From NCBI GenBank assembly GCA_025963635.1, contig JAOQAK010000055.1, positions 62,001-126,000 of the forward strand: a DNA stretch of 64,000 nucleotides, written 5' to 3'. The DNA is from Ferruginibacter sp. GTDB lineage: Bacteria; Bacteroidota; Bacteroidia; Chitinophagales; Chitinophagaceae. A program made the translations under genes and the position numbers. The notes below the pieces were generated by a model. The model was not told the DNA's origin. It did no database searches and worked only from the letters and a program-made list of their open reading frames with translations. Shown here one piece after another: positions 8,966 through 17,201 of this stretch (positions are counted from its first letter, which is position 1; each line of letters begins with the position of its first letter).

Positions 8966-9919
8966 ATGATAGCAGCAGTACTGACTAAACCCGGATCCTT
9001 TTCATTAAGGGATGTACCAATCTCCACCGTAAAAGAAGATGAAGTAAAGATAAAAGTGGAAGGATGTGGCATATGCAGTTCCAGCATTCCATTATGGGAG
9101 GGCAGGGAATGGTTTACCTACCCCGCTGACCCCGGATCACCCGGTCACGAAGGCTGGGGAATTGTGGAAGAAACGGGTGAGAAGATAAGCAATGTACAGC
9201 GGGGCGATCGCGTTACCTTTCTCTCCTATCATTCCTACGCTGAATATGATATTGCACGTGAAGGTAGTTTCGTTAAACTTCCCCCGGAGCTGGAAAACAT
9301 GCCTTTTCCCGGTGAGCCACTGGGATGTGCTATGAACATTTTCAACCGCAGTGATATTACAGCAAATGATGTAGTAGCTATTATTGGAATGGGCTTTTTG
9401 GGTACGCTACTTTGCCAGCTCGTAAAAAACCGTGGTGCCAAAATAATCGCTATTTCCCGGAGGCAATACTCGTTGGATATGGCGCAGCGATACGGCGCCG
9501 ATGAAGTGATCCCATTAACCAGCACCTGGGAGGTAAGTAATACAGTAGCTGAGATTACCGGCAATGCATTTTGCACGAGGGTAATAGAAGCCACAGGCAA
9601 ACAGGAGGCAATTGATATTGCCACGGAGATTATTGGAGAAGGTGGAAAGATCATCATTGCCGGTTATCATCAGGATGGTTTACGGCAGGTAAACTTCCAA
9701 AAATGGAATTGGAAAGGAATCGATGTCATCAATGCACATGAGCGTGATCCGGCCAAATACCTCAGCGGTATGCAACATGCAGTGGAAGCCATGACAAATG
9801 GCATTATTCATCCCGATCAATTGTACACTGATATTCTCCCGTTAAACGAAATAGAAAAGGGATTTGAAAGAACAGGGAGGCGCCCCGATGGCTTTATGAA
9901 AGTATTAATTCAACCATAA
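8966..9919 (+). CDS. Zinc-dependent medium-chain alcohol dehydrogenase
   Basis: MDR-family NAD(P)-dependent oxidoreductase, 317 residues from the ATG at 8966 (an overlapping TTG at 8963 adds only one residue). The catalytic zinc site is visible: Cys37 in CGICSSS and His61-Glu62 in GHEGWG. The Rossmann fold has GMGFLG near residue 142. The four-Cys loop that binds structural zinc in classic alcohol dehydrogenases is absent, and the Asp usually found three residues after the catalytic Cys is Ser here. It lies 108 bp after the epimerase and 9 bp before the Gfo/Idh gene, so it probably oxidises or reduces a sugar or cyclitol intermediate of the same pathway. The substrate is unknown. Confidence 0.92.
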   Translation: MIAAVLTKPGSFSLRDVPISTVKEDEVKIKVEGCGICSSSIPLWEGREWFTYPADPGSPGHEGWGIVEETGEKISNVQRGDRVTFLSYHSYAEYDIAREGSFVKLPPELENMPFPGEPLGCAMNIFNRSDITANDVVAIIGMGFLGTLLCQLVKNRGAKIIAISRRQYSLDMAQRYGADEVIPLTSTWEVSNTVAEITGNAFCTRVIEATGKQEAIDIATEIIGEGGKIIIAGYHQDGLRQVNFQKWNWKGIDVINAHERDPAKYLSGMQHAVEAMTNGIIHPDQLYTDILPLNEIEKGFERTGRRPDGFMKVLIQP

Positions 9920-9928
9920 AAATTTTTT

Positions 9929-10936
9929 TTGGAAACACTTATCGCAACAAAACCCCGTTTAGCTTTTGCCGGTGTAGGCTGGATCGGAAGAGCCCGTATG
10001 AAAGCTGTGGCAGATAGCAACCTGGCTGAAATGTCGCTTATTGCGGACCCTTCTGAAGCATGCCTTCAGGAAGCTTTTAAAATTGCACCTGCAACAAAGA
10101 TCACCGGTTCCTTTGATGAACTGTTATCCGATAAAGAGATCGATGGTGTTGTAATTGCCACCCCAAGCGCCTTACACATGCAACAGGCCGTTGCCGCCTT
10201 TAAAGAAAACAAAGCCGTTTTCTGTCAGAAGCCGTTAGGTAGAAACCGTGTGGAAGTATCGGCCGTTGTGAATACCGCAAGACGTAACAACCGGTTATTG
10301 GGTGCCGATTTTTCTTACCGGTATACTAATGCATTTCAAAAGATACTGTCCATTATACGGTCGGGTGAATTGGGGAAGATTTTTGCCGTGGATCTCAAAT
10401 TTCACAATGCTTATGGACCGGATAAACCCTGGTTTTACGATTTTTCGTTGTCCGGCGGAGGTTGCGCATTAGATCTCGGCATTCACCTGGTGGATTTGAT
10501 GTTATATGCACTTGATTTTCCAAAAACAATCAAGATAAACAGCAGCCTGATGGCTAAAGGCATTTCAGTGAAGGGGAAAAAAGAAGTGGAAGATTATGCC
10601 GCAGTTACGATGGACCTGGAAGATGATATTACTGCGCAACTGGCCTGTTCCTGGAACCTGCCCGCCGGATCGGATGCCATCATTGAAGCTGGCTTTTATG
10701 GTACCAAAGGTGCCGTGGCGTTGAAAAATGTGGCGGGTTCGTTTTATGATTTTGTTGCCCTCCGGTATTGGGGAACAAAAACAGAAACCATCGTTGCTTC
10801 TCCTGATGACTGGGGCGGAAAGGCATTGCTAAGATGGATTAAACAACTTTCAACCAACAATCATTTTAACAGGGAAGCAGAACAATATTTACAATCAGCA
10901 GAAGTACTGGACAAAATTTATGGAAGAATGGACTAG
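9929..10936 (+). CDS. Gfo/Idh/MocA family oxidoreductase
   Basis: NAD(P)-dependent sugar or cyclitol oxidoreductase of 335 residues. The N-terminal Rossmann motif FAGVGWIGRARM starts near residue 13; the EKP catalytic motif appears as QKP in CQKPLGRN (Lys kept, Glu replaced by Gln), and the second active-site motif DLGIHLVDL carries the expected His. The start is TTG at 9929: no ATG lies before the Rossmann strand, and the next Met would remove it. It is 9 bp behind the alcohol dehydrogenase, and the next gene overlaps it by 17 bp, so translation is probably coupled. Inferred role: redox step in making an unusual sugar donor or tailoring a glycan. Confidence 0.9.
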   Translation: METLIATKPRLAFAGVGWIGRARMKAVADSNLAEMSLIADPSEACLQEAFKIAPATKITGSFDELLSDKEIDGVVIATPSALHMQQAVAAFKENKAVFCQKPLGRNRVEVSAVVNTARRNNRLLGADFSYRYTNAFQKILSIIRSGELGKIFAVDLKFHNAYGPDKPWFYDFSLSGGGCALDLGIHLVDLMLYALDFPKTIKINSSLMAKGISVKGKKEVEDYAAVTMDLEDDITAQLACSWNLPAGSDAIIEAGFYGTKGAVALKNVAGSFYDFVALRYWGTKTETIVASPDDWGGKALLRWIKQLSTNNHFNREAEQYLQSAEVLDKIYGRMD

Positions 10937-12038
10937 GGATACCCCTTTAAAAGTATTAATGACAACGGACACAATTGGAGGTGTGTGGTCGTATGCGATA
11001 GAGTTGTGCAGATCTTTGAAGGAATTCAATGTACATTTTCACGTCGTTACCACGGGTGCACCGATGCAGTTTTCACAGAAAGAGGAAATCAAAGCACTTG
11101 AAAATGTAACCGTATACGAAACCGATTTCCTGCTGGAATGGATGGATAGCCCGTGGCAAAGTATTGATAATTCGGGCGCATGGTTATTGGAACTTGCGGC
11201 AGAAGTACAACCCAACCTGGTTCATCTAAATTCCTATTCATACGGTTCATTAAACTGGAATGCGCCGGTGATAATGGTTGCTCATTCAGACGTATTTTCA
11301 TGGTGGCTTGCAGTAAAGCAAGGGTATCCCCCGGTGCATTGGAATAAATATTTTAAAAAGGTACACCGCGGATTACAAAAAGCAAACTTGATTATTGCTC
11401 CATCAAAATCATCGCTGAAGGATATCCGGAAAATTTACTTCGGCACTGCCCCGGGCAGGGTCATTTATAATGGAAGAGATGGTGGGCTGTTTTATCCCGC
11501 AGAAAAGCAACCTGTTGTCTGCAGCATGGGCAGAATATGGGATGAAGCAAAAAATATCCGCCTGTTGGTGGAAGCGGCAAAAAAGATCCGTTGCCCAATC
11601 AGGTTAGCCGGCGATACCAGTTTCGGAAACGATTATTGTTCAACCGCAGGTGCAAATATTACAAACCTTGGAAAAATTGCTGTCACCCAAATAGCTGCGG
11701 AGTTATCGGTTGCTTCCATTTATGTACTCCCGGCAAAGTACGAACCATTCGGACTGTCTGTTCTGGAAGCTGCCTTGTCAGGTTGTGCGCTTGTGTTGGG
11801 TAATATTCCTTCGCTGAAAGAGATTTGGGGCGATAGCGCTTTGTATATAAATACAAATGATGCAGCCGGTTTGGCTGACACTGTAAACCATTTATTAGAA
11901 AGTGATGAGCTACGTCAACACTATGCAGCAATGGCGATCGAAAGGGCAAAAAGATACAGTACCGAAGCGATGGCCGGCAACTACATAAACGTTTACCACG
12001 AATTATTAAACACCGGCGAACCCGTTACCTCTACTTAA
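10920..12038 (+). CDS. Glycosyltransferase family 4
   Basis: Retaining GT-B glycosyltransferase of 372 residues in the cytoplasm. The N-terminal acceptor domain begins KVLMTTDTIGGVWSYAIEL, with the glycine-rich loop of GT4 enzymes. The C-terminal donor domain shows the EX7E-type motif EPFGLSVLEAALSG, with the preceding YVLPAKY strand. It overlaps the end of the Gfo/Idh gene by 17 bp and is followed after 10 bp by three CgeB-like glycosyltransferase genes, so it should act in the same chain assembly. Donor and acceptor are unknown. Confidence 0.92.
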   Translation: MEEWTRDTPLKVLMTTDTIGGVWSYAIELCRSLKEFNVHFHVVTTGAPMQFSQKEEIKALENVTVYETDFLLEWMDSPWQSIDNSGAWLLELAAEVQPNLVHLNSYSYGSLNWNAPVIMVAHSDVFSWWLAVKQGYPPVHWNKYFKKVHRGLQKANLIIAPSKSSLKDIRKIYFGTAPGRVIYNGRDGGLFYPAEKQPVVCSMGRIWDEAKNIRLLVEAAKKIRCPIRLAGDTSFGNDYCSTAGANITNLGKIAVTQIAAELSVASIYVLPAKYEPFGLSVLEAALSGCALVLGNIPSLKEIWGDSALYINTNDAAGLADTVNHLLESDELRQHYAAMAIERAKRYSTEAMAGNYINVYHELLNTGEPVTST

Positions 12039-12048
12039 ACTTATCCAC

Positions 12049-13164
12049 ATGAAAATTATCCTTTTCTATCATTCATTACTGTCCGACTGGAATCATGGAA
12101 ATGCACACTTTTTACGCGGCATCGCCACCGAGTTGATTCTTAGAGGCAATGAGGTTGAGATTTACGAATCGGAAAACGCGTGGAGTTTATCAAACCTTGT
12201 TAAAGAACACGGTGTGGGTGCACTGCAAGATTTTTATAATTACTATCCACTGCTGAAATCCATTCAATACAATTTGAATTCGATTGACTTGGAGAAGGTT
12301 TTAAAAGGCGCAGATTTGGTAATCGTTCATGAATGGAACGAGCATCGGCTGGTGAAATGTGTTGGGGAGAAAAGGAGTACAATGAAATTTAAATTATTAT
12401 TTCACGATACACATCACCGGTCCGTTACAGAAAGTGAAAGTATGAAATCCTATGATTTATCGGCATATGATGGCGTGCTGGCCTATGGCGATGTTATCAG
12501 GGATATTTACTTAAAGGAAGGCTGGGCCAAACATGCATGGACCTGGCACGAAGCTGCAGACACAAGGGTTTTTAAACCCATGTCGGCCGGTAATTATGAA
12601 GGCGACCTAGTTTGGATTGGTAACTGGGGCGATGAAGAAAGAACCAAAGAACTTTTAGAGTTTATCATCAAGCCGGTAAAAGAATTAAAGCTGAAAGCAA
12701 AAATATATGGAGTGCGTTATCCGCCGCATGCCCTCAAGGCACTGGCGGATGCAGGCATCGAATACGGCGGTTGGCTTCCAAATTTTAAAGCTCCTGAAGT
12801 TTTTGCAAAATATCGTTTTACGGTTCATGTGCCCCGTGGCCCATACGTCCGTTTTCTGCCCGGCATCCCTACTATTCGCCCTTTTGAAGCACTTGCCTGT
12901 GCCATCCCATTGCTGTCTTCTCCCTGGAAAGACCAGGAACATCTTTTTACACCCGGCAAAGATTTTATCATGGCTCAGAACGGGGAAGAAATGAAAATGT
13001 GGATGCAGAAGATTATTTCCGATGATGCGCTTGCAGCCGATATGATGGCAAACGGGTTAAAAACTATCTGGCGCAATCATACCTGTTCACACCGGGTCGA
13101 CGAATTGTATACGATCTGTGAACAACTGGGTATCAAAAAACGCTCTAAACAAATACAATTATGA
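12049..13164 (+). CDS. CgeB-like glycosyltransferase (first of three)
   Basis: A 371-residue GT-B-fold protein related to Bacillus spore maturation protein CgeB. The N-terminal domain starts MKIILFYHSLLSDWNHGNA, with the family pattern (x)NGxAxxxRGI/L. The C-terminal domain ends with RPFEALACAIPLLSSPW, the nucleotide-sugar-binding helix, followed by the F-x-PGKDF segment. It overlaps the next gene by 4 bp (ATGA), which signals coupled translation. It is the most divergent of the three tandem copies, lacking the DYWEGID motif shared by the other two. Likely adds one sugar of the glycan; specificity unknown. Confidence 0.85.
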   Translation: MKIILFYHSLLSDWNHGNAHFLRGIATELILRGNEVEIYESENAWSLSNLVKEHGVGALQDFYNYYPLLKSIQYNLNSIDLEKVLKGADLVIVHEWNEHRLVKCVGEKRSTMKFKLLFHDTHHRSVTESESMKSYDLSAYDGVLAYGDVIRDIYLKEGWAKHAWTWHEAADTRVFKPMSAGNYEGDLVWIGNWGDEERTKELLEFIIKPVKELKLKAKIYGVRYPPHALKALADAGIEYGGWLPNFKAPEVFAKYRFTVHVPRGPYVRFLPGIPTIRPFEALACAIPLLSSPWKDQEHLFTPGKDFIMAQNGEEMKMWMQKIISDDALAADMMANGLKTIWRNHTCSHRVDELYTICEQLGIKKRSKQIQL

Positions 13165-14249
13165 AATTTGCTTTTTTTGGATCCAGTCTCGTTTCTGCAT
13201 ACTGGAATGGCGCAGCGACTTATTACCGCGGAATCATACGGGCCATGTATGAGAGAGGACATGAAATTACTTTTTATGAACCCGATGCATACGAACGGCA
13301 ACAGCACCGCGACATCCCGGATCCCGGTTGGGCTGTCATAAAAGTATACCAGCCCACCATCACAGAAGTGCGTAATGTATTGGAAGATGCGCTGCATGCG
13401 GATGTGATCATAAAAACCAGCGGCGTTGGCGTATTTGATCAATTGCTGGAGGAAGAAGTGGCGCAACTCAGGCTACGGAATAAATACGTGATATTCTGGG
13501 ATGTAGATGCCCCGGCGACGCTGGACCGTGTGAACAGCAGTGAAGATGATTACTTCAGCAAATTGATTCCGCAATATGATCTCATTCTCACCTACGGTGG
13601 CGGCGAACCAGTTGTAAATGCTTATAAAAAATTAGGTGCTAAAAATTGCCATCCTATCTACAACGCACTGGATCCCTTCACACATCATCCTGTAGAAAAA
13701 CAAACCCATTTTGAAGCCGACCTTGTTTTCCTGGGAAATCGTTTACCCGACAGGGAAAAACGGGTGGAAGAATTCTTTTTACAGGTCGCAGAACAGATGC
13801 CGGGGTGCAACTTTATTTTAGGTGGAAACGGCTGGCAGGATAAACCGATGCCATCAAATATCAAGTATATCGGGCATGTATTTACGAAGGATCACAATGC
13901 TTTAAACTGTTCACCGAAAGCTGTTTTAAACATCAGTCGCGATAGTATGGCGAAGTATGGCTTTTCGCCGGCGACCCGTGTTTTCGAGGCAGCGGGTGCT
14001 GGCGCCTGTATCATTACAGATTATTGGGAAGGCATCGATTCTTTTTTTGAACCCGGAAAAGAGATCCTGGTTGCAAACAGTGGCGATGCGGTAAAAGAAA
14101 TTCTTGTCTCTCTCACAAAAGAAAAGGCAGCGGAAATTGGGAAAGCTGCGCTGCAAAAAGTTTTAACCAAACACACTTACACACATCGTGCAGCAGAACT
14201 GGATAAAATCCTCTTACGTGAATTCAGCGGATCAAAATTAATCGTATGA
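13161..14249 (+). CDS. CgeB-like glycosyltransferase (second of three)
   Basis: A 362-residue paralogue of its neighbours. It opens with KFAFFGSSLVSAYWNGAAT, followed by YYRGIIRAMYERGHEITFYE, the acceptor-domain pattern of the CgeB group. The donor domain carries RVFEAAGAGACIITDYWEGI and the FFEPGKEIL segment. Start and stop both lie in ATGA overlaps with the flanking genes, so the three are one translation unit. Family members have a glycosyltransferase fold; the exact donor sugar has not been established for this type. Confidence 0.87.
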   Translation: MKFAFFGSSLVSAYWNGAATYYRGIIRAMYERGHEITFYEPDAYERQQHRDIPDPGWAVIKVYQPTITEVRNVLEDALHADVIIKTSGVGVFDQLLEEEVAQLRLRNKYVIFWDVDAPATLDRVNSSEDDYFSKLIPQYDLILTYGGGEPVVNAYKKLGAKNCHPIYNALDPFTHHPVEKQTHFEADLVFLGNRLPDREKRVEEFFLQVAEQMPGCNFILGGNGWQDKPMPSNIKYIGHVFTKDHNALNCSPKAVLNISRDSMAKYGFSPATRVFEAAGAGACIITDYWEGIDSFFEPGKEILVANSGDAVKEILVSLTKEKAAEIGKAALQKVLTKHTYTHRAAELDKILLREFSGSKLIV

Positions 14250-15355
14250 AACAACCGCCATTAAATATAGTTATCCTGGGCTTATCTATAACTTCTTCCT
14301 GGGGTAACGGGCATGCGACCACCTTCAGGGGACTTGTGCGTAAATTGTGTAAGAACGGCCACCATGTTACTTTTCTTGAGAGAGACAAGCCCTGGTATGC
14401 GACAAACCGTGACCTTCCGAATCCATCTTTTTGTAAAACTATTTTATACAATAGCGTGGATGAACTTAAAAACCAATATGCCGACCTGATCCGCGAAGCC
14501 AACCTCGTTATTGTGGGTTCCTATGTGCCTGAAGGGGTTGCTGTGGGTGAATTGGTAACAGCCACTGCACAAGGGATTACTGCCTTTTATGACATCGATA
14601 CACCGGTTACACTTGCCAAGATAAAAAAGGGAGATTTTGAATATCTCCATCCGGCGCTGATACCGCAGTATAATCTATATTTGTCTTTCACGGGCGGCCC
14701 AACCCTGCAAAAACTGGAAGAGGAATATGGGTCTCCAATGGCAATGCCGTTCTATTGTTCCTTTGATCCTGAACTCTATTATCCACACGAAGAAACAATT
14801 AAATGGGACCTTGGTTACCTTGGAACTTATAGTGATGACCGGCAGCCCCCGTTACAAAAGCTGGCAGTTGATGCTGCACGATTATTACCGGGGGCGAAGT
14901 TTGTAGTAGCCGGCCCCCAGTACCCAATTAATTTGGATTGGCCCGGTAACGTCGAACGGATTGAACACTTACCGCCATCGGAGCACAGTGCCTTTTATAA
15001 CAGCCAGCGCTTTACAATGAACATAACAAGATCTGACATGATCGAAGCGGGCTTCTCCCCCAGTGTGCGCCTGTTTGAGGCGGCTGCCTGCGGCACACCC
15101 ATCATCAGCGATTATTGGGAAGGCATTGATCATTTTTTTGAGATAAACAGGGAAATTTTAATCTCCTCTTCTGCAGCAGACACGGCTTTTTATATTAAAT
15201 CCATTAGTGAAGAAGAAAGAAAAGCAATCGGTGAATGGGCCCGTCAGAAAGTGCTCCAACATCATACGGCTGCGCATCGGGCAATCGAACTAGAGATGTA
15301 CTACAAGGAAGCAATTACCAGGAAAGCTTCAACCAAATTGGTTATGAAAGAATAG
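14246..15355 (+). CDS. CgeB-like glycosyltransferase (third of three)
   Basis: A 369-residue paralogue closest in motifs to the second copy: GNGHATTFRGLVRKLCKNGH at the N-terminus, and RLFEAAACGTPIISDYWEGI followed by DHFFEINREIL in the donor domain. It overlaps the second gene by 4 bp and is the last gene of the plus-strand run that begins at 6620; a perfect 13-bp inverted repeat 52 bp downstream ends the unit. Three sequential paralogues suggest three linkages in one oligosaccharide rather than redundant copies, but that is inference. Confidence 0.87.
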   Translation: MKQPPLNIVILGLSITSSWGNGHATTFRGLVRKLCKNGHHVTFLERDKPWYATNRDLPNPSFCKTILYNSVDELKNQYADLIREANLVIVGSYVPEGVAVGELVTATAQGITAFYDIDTPVTLAKIKKGDFEYLHPALIPQYNLYLSFTGGPTLQKLEEEYGSPMAMPFYCSFDPELYYPHEETIKWDLGYLGTYSDDRQPPLQKLAVDAARLLPGAKFVVAGPQYPINLDWPGNVERIEHLPPSEHSAFYNSQRFTMNITRSDMIEAGFSPSVRLFEAAACGTPIISDYWEGIDHFFEINREILISSSAADTAFYIKSISEEERKAIGEWARQKVLQHHTAAHRAIELEMYYKEAITRKASTKLVMKE

Positions 15356-15406
15356 TTGCCTGCATTGAATTACTTTTAGGGACAGGTTATTCCAAAGTAA
15401 TATTAA

Positions 15407-15450
15407 ATGAATTGATAAGCACCCCAATACATGGATACTTATCAATTCAT
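15407..15450. terminator. Bidirectional terminator hairpin
   Basis: ATGAATTGATAAG (15407-15419) and CTTATCAATTCAT (15438-15450) are perfect 13-bp complements around an 18-nt loop. It lies between convergent genes ending at 15355 (plus) and 15461 (minus), so it can serve both. Neither side has a long T-run, so termination strength is inferred from the stem alone. Confidence 0.6.
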
Positions 15451-15460
15451 CAGAACTGCC

Positions 15461-15745
15461 TTAGTTATTATTCACCAGTTTAAAAAACCGGCTTTCTTTT
15501 CCATCCGCCGTTTTTTCCTGGTACAGAAACGCAAGATTATTTTCCTGGAAGATCTTATACCATTCTTCCCAGGAGATTTCTTCTAATGAATCTGCGCCGC
15601 TATATCCCGGAAAATCAATCCTGATCAAACCATCCCCCTCACCTTTTCCGACACCCTTCACCTTGGCCGGCTTGCCATCACGCTTTTCTGCCCATTTCTT
15701 AATTTCTTTTAAGTCTGTTGCTGTTTTTGCTTCATGAGATGCCAT
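15461..15745 (-). CDS. Conserved small protein of unknown function
   Basis: A 94-residue soluble protein without signal peptide or membrane segment. I recognise the pattern LRIDFPGYSG/L-EEISWEEW-KIFxxNxLAFLYQ as a conserved bacterial small-protein family that is sometimes mislabelled as a glucan branching enzyme; here the segment is LIRIDFPGYSGADSLEEISW. The N-terminal part has a helical T-DLKEIKKWAEKR-GKPA pattern. No function is established. It is the last of three closely spaced minus-strand genes with the acidic protein and the histidine phosphatase. Confidence 0.75.
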   Translation of the reverse strand: MASHEAKTATDLKEIKKWAEKRDGKPAKVKGVGKGEGDGLIRIDFPGYSGADSLEEISWEEWYKIFQENNLAFLYQEKTADGKESRFFKLVNNN

Positions 15746-15815
15746 ACAAATTCTTTAAGGTTAACAATCGTTTTACATACTATTTCCTGTAGCAAAGCGG
15801 GTAAAATGAGGCGCA

Positions 15816-16040
15816 TTATATATCCTCGTCGTCATCTTCCTCTTCTTCGGCTGGTGTATCTGCATCTTCCCATTCGATATCTTCCGCTTCCTCTACGGTT
15901 AGGTTGTTTTCTTCCAGATCGGCTTCATCCAAAACAGGAGAGCCATCATCCTCCAGGTCATTGTTGTCCAAAGACATATTCTTTACCTGGTCTTGTTGTT
16001 TAGAGTCATTCGACTGTTGACTTTTTTTTGGAGTATTCAT
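15816..16040 (-). CDS. Small acidic hypothetical protein
   Basis: A 74-residue protein from the ATG at 16040 (MNTPKKSQQSNDSK). A longer frame from 16151 would overlap the phosphatase gene and add an unrelated hydrophobic stretch, so I reject it. The product starts with a basic, Gln/Ser-rich segment and becomes strongly acidic, ending in EEEEDDDEDI. No fold or family is recognisable, and it is probably disordered. It lies 46 bp behind the phosphatase and 70 bp before the 94-residue protein. Confidence 0.5.
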   Translation of the reverse strand: MNTPKKSQQSNDSKQQDQVKNMSLDNNDLEDDGSPVLDEADLEENNLTVEEAEDIEWEDADTPAEEEEDDDEDI

Positions 16041-16086
16041 ATAGTTTTTTCTTACTACTAATAAAAAATTCATGCCAATCCACACC

Positions 16087-16689
16087 TTATATCGCAATAT
16101 CCCCGGTGTTGTTAACAACAAGAATGCGGGCCGTTTCATCGTACAATTCAATGACGCTTATGGACGCCGGGCTAATTTCAATCCGGTGAAACATATCGAG
16201 GTGAATGCCGGCATACCAGGCGATGGCTGCTTTAATTAAATCAGCATGACTCACAATTGCAACGGTTTGCTGTTGATGTTGCAAACGAAGATTTTCGATG
16301 CCTGAAATAATGCGGCACTGGGCTTCACTCATCAACTCGCCACCGGGGATTCGGGTGCAACTTCTGAAAGAATTAAATTGCTGAAAAAGGGGCTGGTCTT
16401 TGATATCTTCGACAATACGGTTGGTCCATTCGCCAAAATCAATCTCGTTAAAATCATTGCATGGCACGTTTTGCAGATGTAAACTTTCTGCAATTGGAAT
16501 AGCGGTTTCAACGGCCCTTTCCAATGGGCTGCTATAAATAGCTGCAACAGGTAAAGCAGTAAGTCGTTGCGCCAGGTTGTGGGCCTGTTCAAATCCTTCG
16601 GGATTCAAATGTATGCCCGGCGTTCGCCCGGAAAGACGTTTTCCAACAGCATCGGTGAGCGCATGCCGAATCAAAATAAACTTTGTCAT
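16087..16689 (-). CDS. Histidine phosphatase family protein
   Basis: A 200-residue cytoplasmic enzyme of the phosphoglycerate-mutase-like histidine phosphatase superfamily. The catalytic RHG motif appears as LIRHALTD (Arg and His present, Gly replaced by Ala), followed by GRTPGIHLNPEG, the acid/base region SSPLERAVETA, FNEIDFGEW, and the second catalytic His in IVSHADLIKAA. The start is the ATG at 16689; the 32-residue extension to 16785 runs into repeat DNA and has no family match. It may dephosphorylate a sugar phosphate or cofactor; the substrate cannot be told. It leads a three-gene minus-strand unit. Confidence 0.9.
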   Translation of the reverse strand: MTKFILIRHALTDAVGKRLSGRTPGIHLNPEGFEQAHNLAQRLTALPVAAIYSSPLERAVETAIPIAESLHLQNVPCNDFNEIDFGEWTNRIVEDIKDQPLFQQFNSFRSCTRIPGGELMSEAQCRIISGIENLRLQHQQQTVAIVSHADLIKAAIAWYAGIHLDMFHRIEISPASISVIELYDETARILVVNNTGDIAI

Positions 16690-16756
16690 TAACCTGTTTT
16701 GATGAGATAAAACAACTTTACTGCAAATACCTTTTGAAAATTGAGTGCCACAAATC

Positions 16757-16835
16757 TTACTGCCACGAAAAACACGAATGAGCACGAATGGATTGCACTC
16801 ACCAGTTTTATTCGTGCATTCGTGGCAATAATAAA
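16757..16835. repeat. Palindromic intergenic repeat, copy 1
   Basis: Begins TTACTGCCACGAAAAACACG and ends CGTGCATTCGTGGCAATAAT plus AAA. The ends are inverted repeats (TTacTGCCACGAA against TTCGTGGCAaTAA), so the unit can fold into a long hairpin. Copy 2 follows with a 100-bp period and almost the same sequence at both ends; the central part differs. Confidence 0.8.
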
Positions 16836-16856
16836 TCAGTCAAGCACTTTAAATAC

Positions 16857-16933
16857 TTACTGCCACGAAAAACACAAATGACACGAATGATTAAACCATG
16901 AGTTTTATTCGTGCATTCGTGGCAATAATAAAA
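16857..16933. repeat. Palindromic intergenic repeat, copy 2
   Basis: Near copy of 16757-16835 in the same orientation, with the same ends and a diverged middle (CACAAATGACACGAATG in place of CACGAATGAGCACGAATG). The arms GCCACGAA and TTCGTGGC are conserved. Resembles dispersed intergenic palindromes (REP-like) rather than a CRISPR or an insertion sequence. Confidence 0.8.
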
Positions 16934-17201
16934 TGCTTTCTAAAATCCAGGATTTTGCATGGATATCCCGCAATAAGAAATGGTACAATTTTTATACATA
17001 TTCACAATGATGTTGCTCGGTAAATGCACCGCGTGTTAATCACTATTCATTTAGCTTAAGGCGTTGCGATATACAACAGAACATATGCCATTAAAACTGT
17101 GAAGCGGCCGGCACAAATTTAAAATGAGCAATATGCCAGTACCCGTTTGAATTTCGCATCAGCAACCCGTATCAACTTCCTGGTTGCCTTTAATAAAAAA
17201 A

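Larger units (their letters stand above)
16690..17201. other. Intergenic region carrying two copies of a palindromic repeat
   Basis: No gene. Holds the two repeat copies listed separately and the upstream regions of the divergent phosphatase and pyruvyl-transferase genes. Confidence 0.7.

Noticed and set aside
16041-16151. N-terminal extension of the acidic small protein
   Set aside because: Would overlap the phosphatase gene by 65 bp on the same strand and adds an unrelated hydrophobic stretch; the ATG at 16040 is a simpler start.
16757-16933. Possible CRISPR array (repeated palindromic units)
   Set aside because: Only two units, each 77-79 bp with matching ends and a variable centre, not short repeats with constant-length spacers; no cas genes nearby.
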